DNA from: an uncultured Clostridia bacterium
GTDB lineage: Bacteria > Bacillota > Clostridia > UMGS1810
Reading direction: 5' to 3'
Assembly (NCBI GenBank): GCA_934500705.1
Contig: CAKSTI010000001.1
Span: 124,001 to 188,000 of the forward strand
Length of the DNA: 64,000 bases
The translations under genes and the position numbers were made by a program. Shown here one piece after another: positions 61,100-64,000 of this stretch (position 1 is its first letter; each line of letters opens with the position of its first letter). The notes beneath the pieces were generated by a model. The model saw only the letters and a program-made list of their open reading frames with translations, ran no database searches and was not told the DNA's origin.

Positions 61100-62176
61100 T
61101 TACAGCTTTACGGTTTTACCGGTTGAAATACTTTCATATACTGCGTTCATTGCCTCGATTGTCTTTTTGTGCCATTTGAGGTTAATGAGCGGTGTTTTGT
61201 GATTTCTTATGTTATCGTAGAACTCGTCCACAAGTCCAATCCACTCGTCAAAATAAGTGTACTGCACGGTGTATCTGTCATTGGGCAGTCCGTTGTGATA
61301 AACGTTCGGACCGAAGCAATCGGACATTATTGTTCCGTTTTCGCCGTTTAAAGTTATGTTAACTTCCATACGCTTTGGGAACACTTCCCAGCCGGGGCCG
61401 GGGACTTTAAGCCTTTCCTCCATTTTTGACCAGGACGGGTCAAGCGAGAAAATAGTGCCGTCCTTCATTTTTCCTATAACCGAGAGCATATCTTCCTCCT
61501 CGATGTCGGGGCGGATATTGGGGGCAACCTCGGCATAGATGCTGTCAAAGTCACTGCCTGTCATATGGCGTATCATATCAAAAATATGCGGGTGGTCGCA
61601 GAGTGCACCGCCACGGAAACGGCTGTCGCCTTCCTTAATCGGAACACGCTTGCCGTAGCTCTTTTCGGGAACGCCCTGCCACGGGAACGCCCAAACCGGC
61701 GAGAGGGTTATGTTTGTGGCGTTAAAGGACTTGATTTTGCCGATTTCGCCGTTTTTAACAAGTTCTTTGAGGCGGACAATAACGGGGTTATAGTGCATTT
61801 CAAGCTCAATCTGGCAGATTACGTCCTTTTCCTCAACAAGTTTAATCATCTCGCCGTATTCGTCCATATCGAACGTGGGGATTTTCATAGAGAGAATGTG
61901 TATTCCACGCTTTGCGCAGAGTTTCATCTGGCGCAGATGCTCGCTGTTTTCGCTCGCAAGGACAACCGCCTCTATTTCGGGGTGGGCGTCAAGCATTTCG
62001 ACTTCGCTGTCATAGCAGGGTATGCCGTCCACGCTGTCCAAAAACACCTTTTTGACCTCGTCGTTTGCGGTAGACACTGCAACCCAGTCAAGTTTTGGAT
62101 TTTCCTTTAATGTCTGATAATATTTTCTCGTATGACCGTGCGTCATACTCATCATTGCAATTTTTAAGGGTTTCAT
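61100..62176 (-). CDS. Gfo/Idh/MocA family oxidoreductase
   Basis: This 358-residue protein has an N-terminal Rossmann domain (MKPLKIAMMSMTHGHTRKYYQTL, about 1-125) and the C-terminal alpha/beta domain of the family. The first domain departs from the usual GxGxxG, having MTHGHT in its place; the next motif reads MKIPTFDMDEY instead of EKP. The second domain carries HPHIFDMIRHMTG, a match to the catalytic D-x3-H. Members oxidise or epimerise sugars and inositols with NAD(P). The ATG at 62176 has CAGGTG eight bases upstream; the 62182 TTG is rejected. It is the last gene of an operon with a SIS protein and a PfkB kinase. Confidence 0.87.
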   Translation of the reverse strand: MKPLKIAMMSMTHGHTRKYYQTLKENPKLDWVAVSTANDEVKKVFLDSVDGIPCYDSEVEMLDAHPEIEAVVLASENSEHLRQMKLCAKRGIHILSMKIPTFDMDEYGEMIKLVEEKDVICQIELEMHYNPVIVRLKELVKNGEIGKIKSFNATNITLSPVWAFPWQGVPEKSYGKRVPIKEGDSRFRGGALCDHPHIFDMIRHMTGSDFDSIYAEVAPNIRPDIEEEDMLSVIGKMKDGTIFSLDPSWSKMEERLKVPGPGWEVFPKRMEVNITLNGENGTIMSDCFGPNVYHNGLPNDRYTVQYTYFDEWIGLVDEFYDNIRNHKTPLINLKWHKKTIEAMNAVYESISTGKTVKL

Positions 62177-62178
62177 AA

Positions 62179-62871
62179 TCAAAGCACCTGCCTTTCGTTA
62201 GTCTGTGCCGACGTCTTTGCAAGCTCTACGAGCTTTTTAAGATTTTCGGCATCTTTTTCTGCAACGGAATAATCCTCAGTCTGTGCCAGTGCAAAAGCGG
62301 CACGTACAACTGCCGTGTCCTCTGTTGACAGACCGAAAATCTCAAAGTCAACGTCTGTATACTTCTTGTTTTCATCACCGAAAACATATATCGAGTCCTG
62401 CTTTAACTGAGCGTCAACCACGATGTCGCAGGCAATTCCTCTTTGTGAGATTATCTCGTGCTTGTCCTTGGGCGGTTCGCCTTTTGCAAGCGTTGCGGAT
62501 ATTTCTATTGTGCAGACGATTTTGTCATCGGTCACTGCAATGACGTTTAACACGTTGTCGTTTTGCATTGCGGTTATTGTCTTAATCTTTCTTTGCAGAA
62601 CATACCGGCAAATATCAAGCTCACGGTACAGTTCGGCGAAAATGTCGCTCCCCTTTTCCACTATCCTTGCCGTACGCATTACGCTTATACCGAAAAGCGT
62701 TCCTCCGCACACGAGTTTTTCAAGTTCAATAATTCTCCGCTCGCATCGATGTGAAAAGAGCGGCAATTCTCTGCCGTTTATTACTGCCGTACTGCGGTCT
62801 TTTAAAACGACATTCTTTTCCGATGCGTATTTTTGCAACAGAAAATTAAGTTTGGTTTGTAATTCCTGCAT
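62179..62871 (-). CDS. conserved-looking protein of unknown function in a sugar operon
   Basis: I do not recognise this 230-residue soluble protein. It has no signal peptide or membrane segment. The N-terminal 30 residues are helical (QELQTKLNFLLQKYASEKN); a central beta-rich part holds NDNVLNVIAVTDDKIVCTIEIS and CDIVVDAQLKQDSIYVFGDENKK, and the C-terminal 45 residues are again helical and acidic. A GGAGG seven bases before the ATG and the tight spacing to its neighbours (12 bases after the SIS gene, two bases before the oxidoreductase) support it as a real gene. It could be a binding or accessory protein of the oxidoreductase. Confidence 0.75.
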   Translation of the reverse strand: MQELQTKLNFLLQKYASEKNVVLKDRSTAVINGRELPLFSHRCERRIIELEKLVCGGTLFGISVMRTARIVEKGSDIFAELYRELDICRYVLQRKIKTITAMQNDNVLNVIAVTDDKIVCTIEISATLAKGEPPKDKHEIISQRGIACDIVVDAQLKQDSIYVFGDENKKYTDVDFEIFGLSTEDTAVVRAAFALAQTEDYSVAEKDAENLKKLVELAKTSAQTNERQVL

Positions 62872-62883
62872 TTTATATCCTCC

Positions 62884-63633
62884 TTAAAGCATTTTAATTC
62901 TCGGTTTGTATTTTTCAAGATATGCGGCGTTCTTTTCGTCGCCGCCCGGCGTATTCGCACTTGACCACACCGGCGGAGTTATGCCACGTTCAACGCACTG
63001 ACGCACTGTTTCAATCTCCATAAGATGCGCTATGTAAAAGTCAATTATGTTGGAAACCGGGGCAATGGGAGTGTCAAGTCCCGGAACGTTTACCACGGCG
63101 TCGCCCACAGGGTTAAAGTCATCTATGCAGACATCGGCATAGTCAAAGAGATTTGTCTTATTGGGGTGGCGTATAAAGTGGTCTTGGGGCATCTCGTTTT
63201 GCCAGGCTGAGCTTGAAACGGCAATGATCTTAACTCCGTTTTTCTTTGCCTCCATTGCGGCGTCTATTGTAGCCGGATTTATGCCGATATTGTGGAAAAT
63301 TATGAGAACGTCGTCCTTCTTTAAATCATAATACTTCATAATGGCACTGCCGTAATTTACCGTTCTTTCAAGTTCAAGATATTTAAGTGCCTGATTAAAC
63401 ACCGACAGACCCGTTTCCATTATCGGGTTTATGTTGGAAAGTCCGCCGGCACGGAAAAACATCTCGCCCATACAAAGCGTGGTGTGTCCGCCACCGCCGT
63501 AAACGCTTATAAGCCTGTCGTCCGCAATGGCGTCACACATTAGTTTTGCCGCCTTTTGGATATTTTCGCCCTGAGTATCATTTACCTTTTTAAAGTTTTC
63601 CGTCAGATTTTCAAAATAACCGAAATCATTCAT
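62884..63633 (-). CDS. SIS domain sugar-phosphate protein
   Basis: This 249-residue protein has a sugar isomerase (SIS) domain: RLISVYGGGGHTTLCMGEMFFRAGGL, KKDDVLIIFHNIGINPATIDAAMEAKKNGVKIIAVSSS (phosphosugar-binding loop and next strand) and the acidic NLFDYADVCIDD. This resembles the UPF0309 group, which contains no extra catalytic or DNA-binding domain. It may isomerise a phosphosugar, or remove an amino group from a phospho-aminosugar. It overlaps the kinase gene by eight bases and precedes the unknown protein gene by 12 bases. Confidence 0.85.
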   Translation of the reverse strand: MNDFGYFENLTENFKKVNDTQGENIQKAAKLMCDAIADDRLISVYGGGGHTTLCMGEMFFRAGGLSNINPIMETGLSVFNQALKYLELERTVNYGSAIMKYYDLKKDDVLIIFHNIGINPATIDAAMEAKKNGVKIIAVSSSAWQNEMPQDHFIRHPNKTNLFDYADVCIDDFNPVGDAVVNVPGLDTPIAPVSNIIDFYIAHLMEIETVRQCVERGITPPVWSSANTPGGDEKNAAYLEKYKPRIKML

Positions 63634-64000
63634 TTATCATCACCCTTTCAATTTCATTGCGATACGGTATCGCATTTAATACATATTTTCTTGTAACGCT
63701 TATTCCCGACGCCGCAGTTGCGTATCTGCACGCCTCAGCCATATCCATACCCTCGCCTATGCAGACGGCAAGCACGCCGTTAAATGTGTCGCCTGCGCCC
63801 GTCGTGTCAATCGGCTTTACTCTGAGCGGGGGAAGTTTGGTCTTGCCGTTTATCATACATCCGTCGCCGCCGAGAGTTACAACGCTGTTTTTAAAGCGTT
63901 CTATATCTATTGCCTGTGCCTCGTGCTCATTCGGCGTTACCGCATAGACTGCCTTTGCCGTTTCGTCGGAAATGCGGCGTATCGGCGCCGGATTCAATAT
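63626..64000 (-). CDS. PfkB family sugar kinase (ribokinase-like), N-terminal part missing
   Basis: Only the C-terminal 123 residues lie in the window; the frame stays open to the edge with ILNPAP before it, the typical VLLNPAP motif of ribokinases. The catalytic signature DTTGAGDTFNGVLA (PfkB signature 2) holds the general base aspartate. VTPNEHEAQ and VTLGGDGCMI are also typical of RbsK. The enzyme phosphorylates a sugar with ATP, most likely ribose or a related sugar of this operon. It is cut by the end of the window, so start and full length are unknown. Confidence 0.92.
   Translation of the reverse strand: MLNPAPIRRISDETAKAVYAVTPNEHEAQAIDIERFKNSVVTLGGDGCMINGKTKLPPLRVKPIDTTGAGDTFNGVLAVCIGEGMDMAEACRYATAASGISVTRKYVLNAIPYRNEIERVMINE

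Overview
The window reads as a chromosomal segment of an anaerobic, Gram-positive Clostridia-type bacterium. The reasons are surface-layer-homology (SLH) anchored proteins, a T-box leader, type III glutamine synthetase, the LL-diaminopimelate aminotransferase route to lysine, short-form HisG with HisZ, an AraC-type membrane sensor beside Lpl-type sugar permeases, and the clostridial three-gene glycerol-3-phosphate oxidase set with a DUF1667 protein. Many SLH proteins joined to glycan enzymes recall plant-fibre specialists such as Monoglobus, but that is only a guess. I see no phage, insertion sequence or CRISPR array.

Layout. 1-2089: the end of gpmI and a drug/metabolite exporter, closed by a strong bidirectional terminator. 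2088-10323: a complete, tightly overlapped histidine operon (hisZ-G-D-C-B-H-A-F-IE-J) with its own promoter. 10353-13819: a secreted MORN-repeat protein, and a MATE exporter behind a structured leader that ends in an intrinsic terminator (candidate riboswitch). 13816-21713: a nitrogen/aspartate-family block read leftwards: glnN (with a terminator in its leader), an Amt-PII fusion, an asparagine-specific T-box, asnB, dapF and dapL.

21759-50833: about 29 kb that looks like one polysaccharide utilisation locus. A membrane-sensor AraC regulator (48530-50833) diverges from a 26.5-kb leftward run of close-packed genes: two sugar permeases, a lipoprotein binding protein, an esterase, two SLH proteins, two large secreted clan-A-type glycosidases, a sugar-acid dehydratase, a cytoplasmic glycosidase-like protein, a DapA-type aldolase and a short-chain dehydrogenase. 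The last enzymes suggest that the released sugar is oxidised, dehydrated and cleaved by a non-phosphorylating route. Four of the secreted proteins share an unusual module of about 190 residues, present six times.

50885-50976: tRNA-Ser(GGA). 51213-56236: a cobalamin riboswitch drives two secreted proteins. The second joins GLUG-like repeats, an alpha/alpha-toroid, a DUF4430 (transcobalamin-type) domain and SLH anchors; it looks like a surface-held counterpart of intrinsic factor. 56267-61038: a glycerol-3-phosphate oxidation operon with a phosphatase, divergent from its DeoR-type regulator. 61056-64000: the end of a sugar operon (rbsK-like kinase cut by the window edge, SIS protein, an unknown protein, Gfo/Idh/MocA oxidoreductase).
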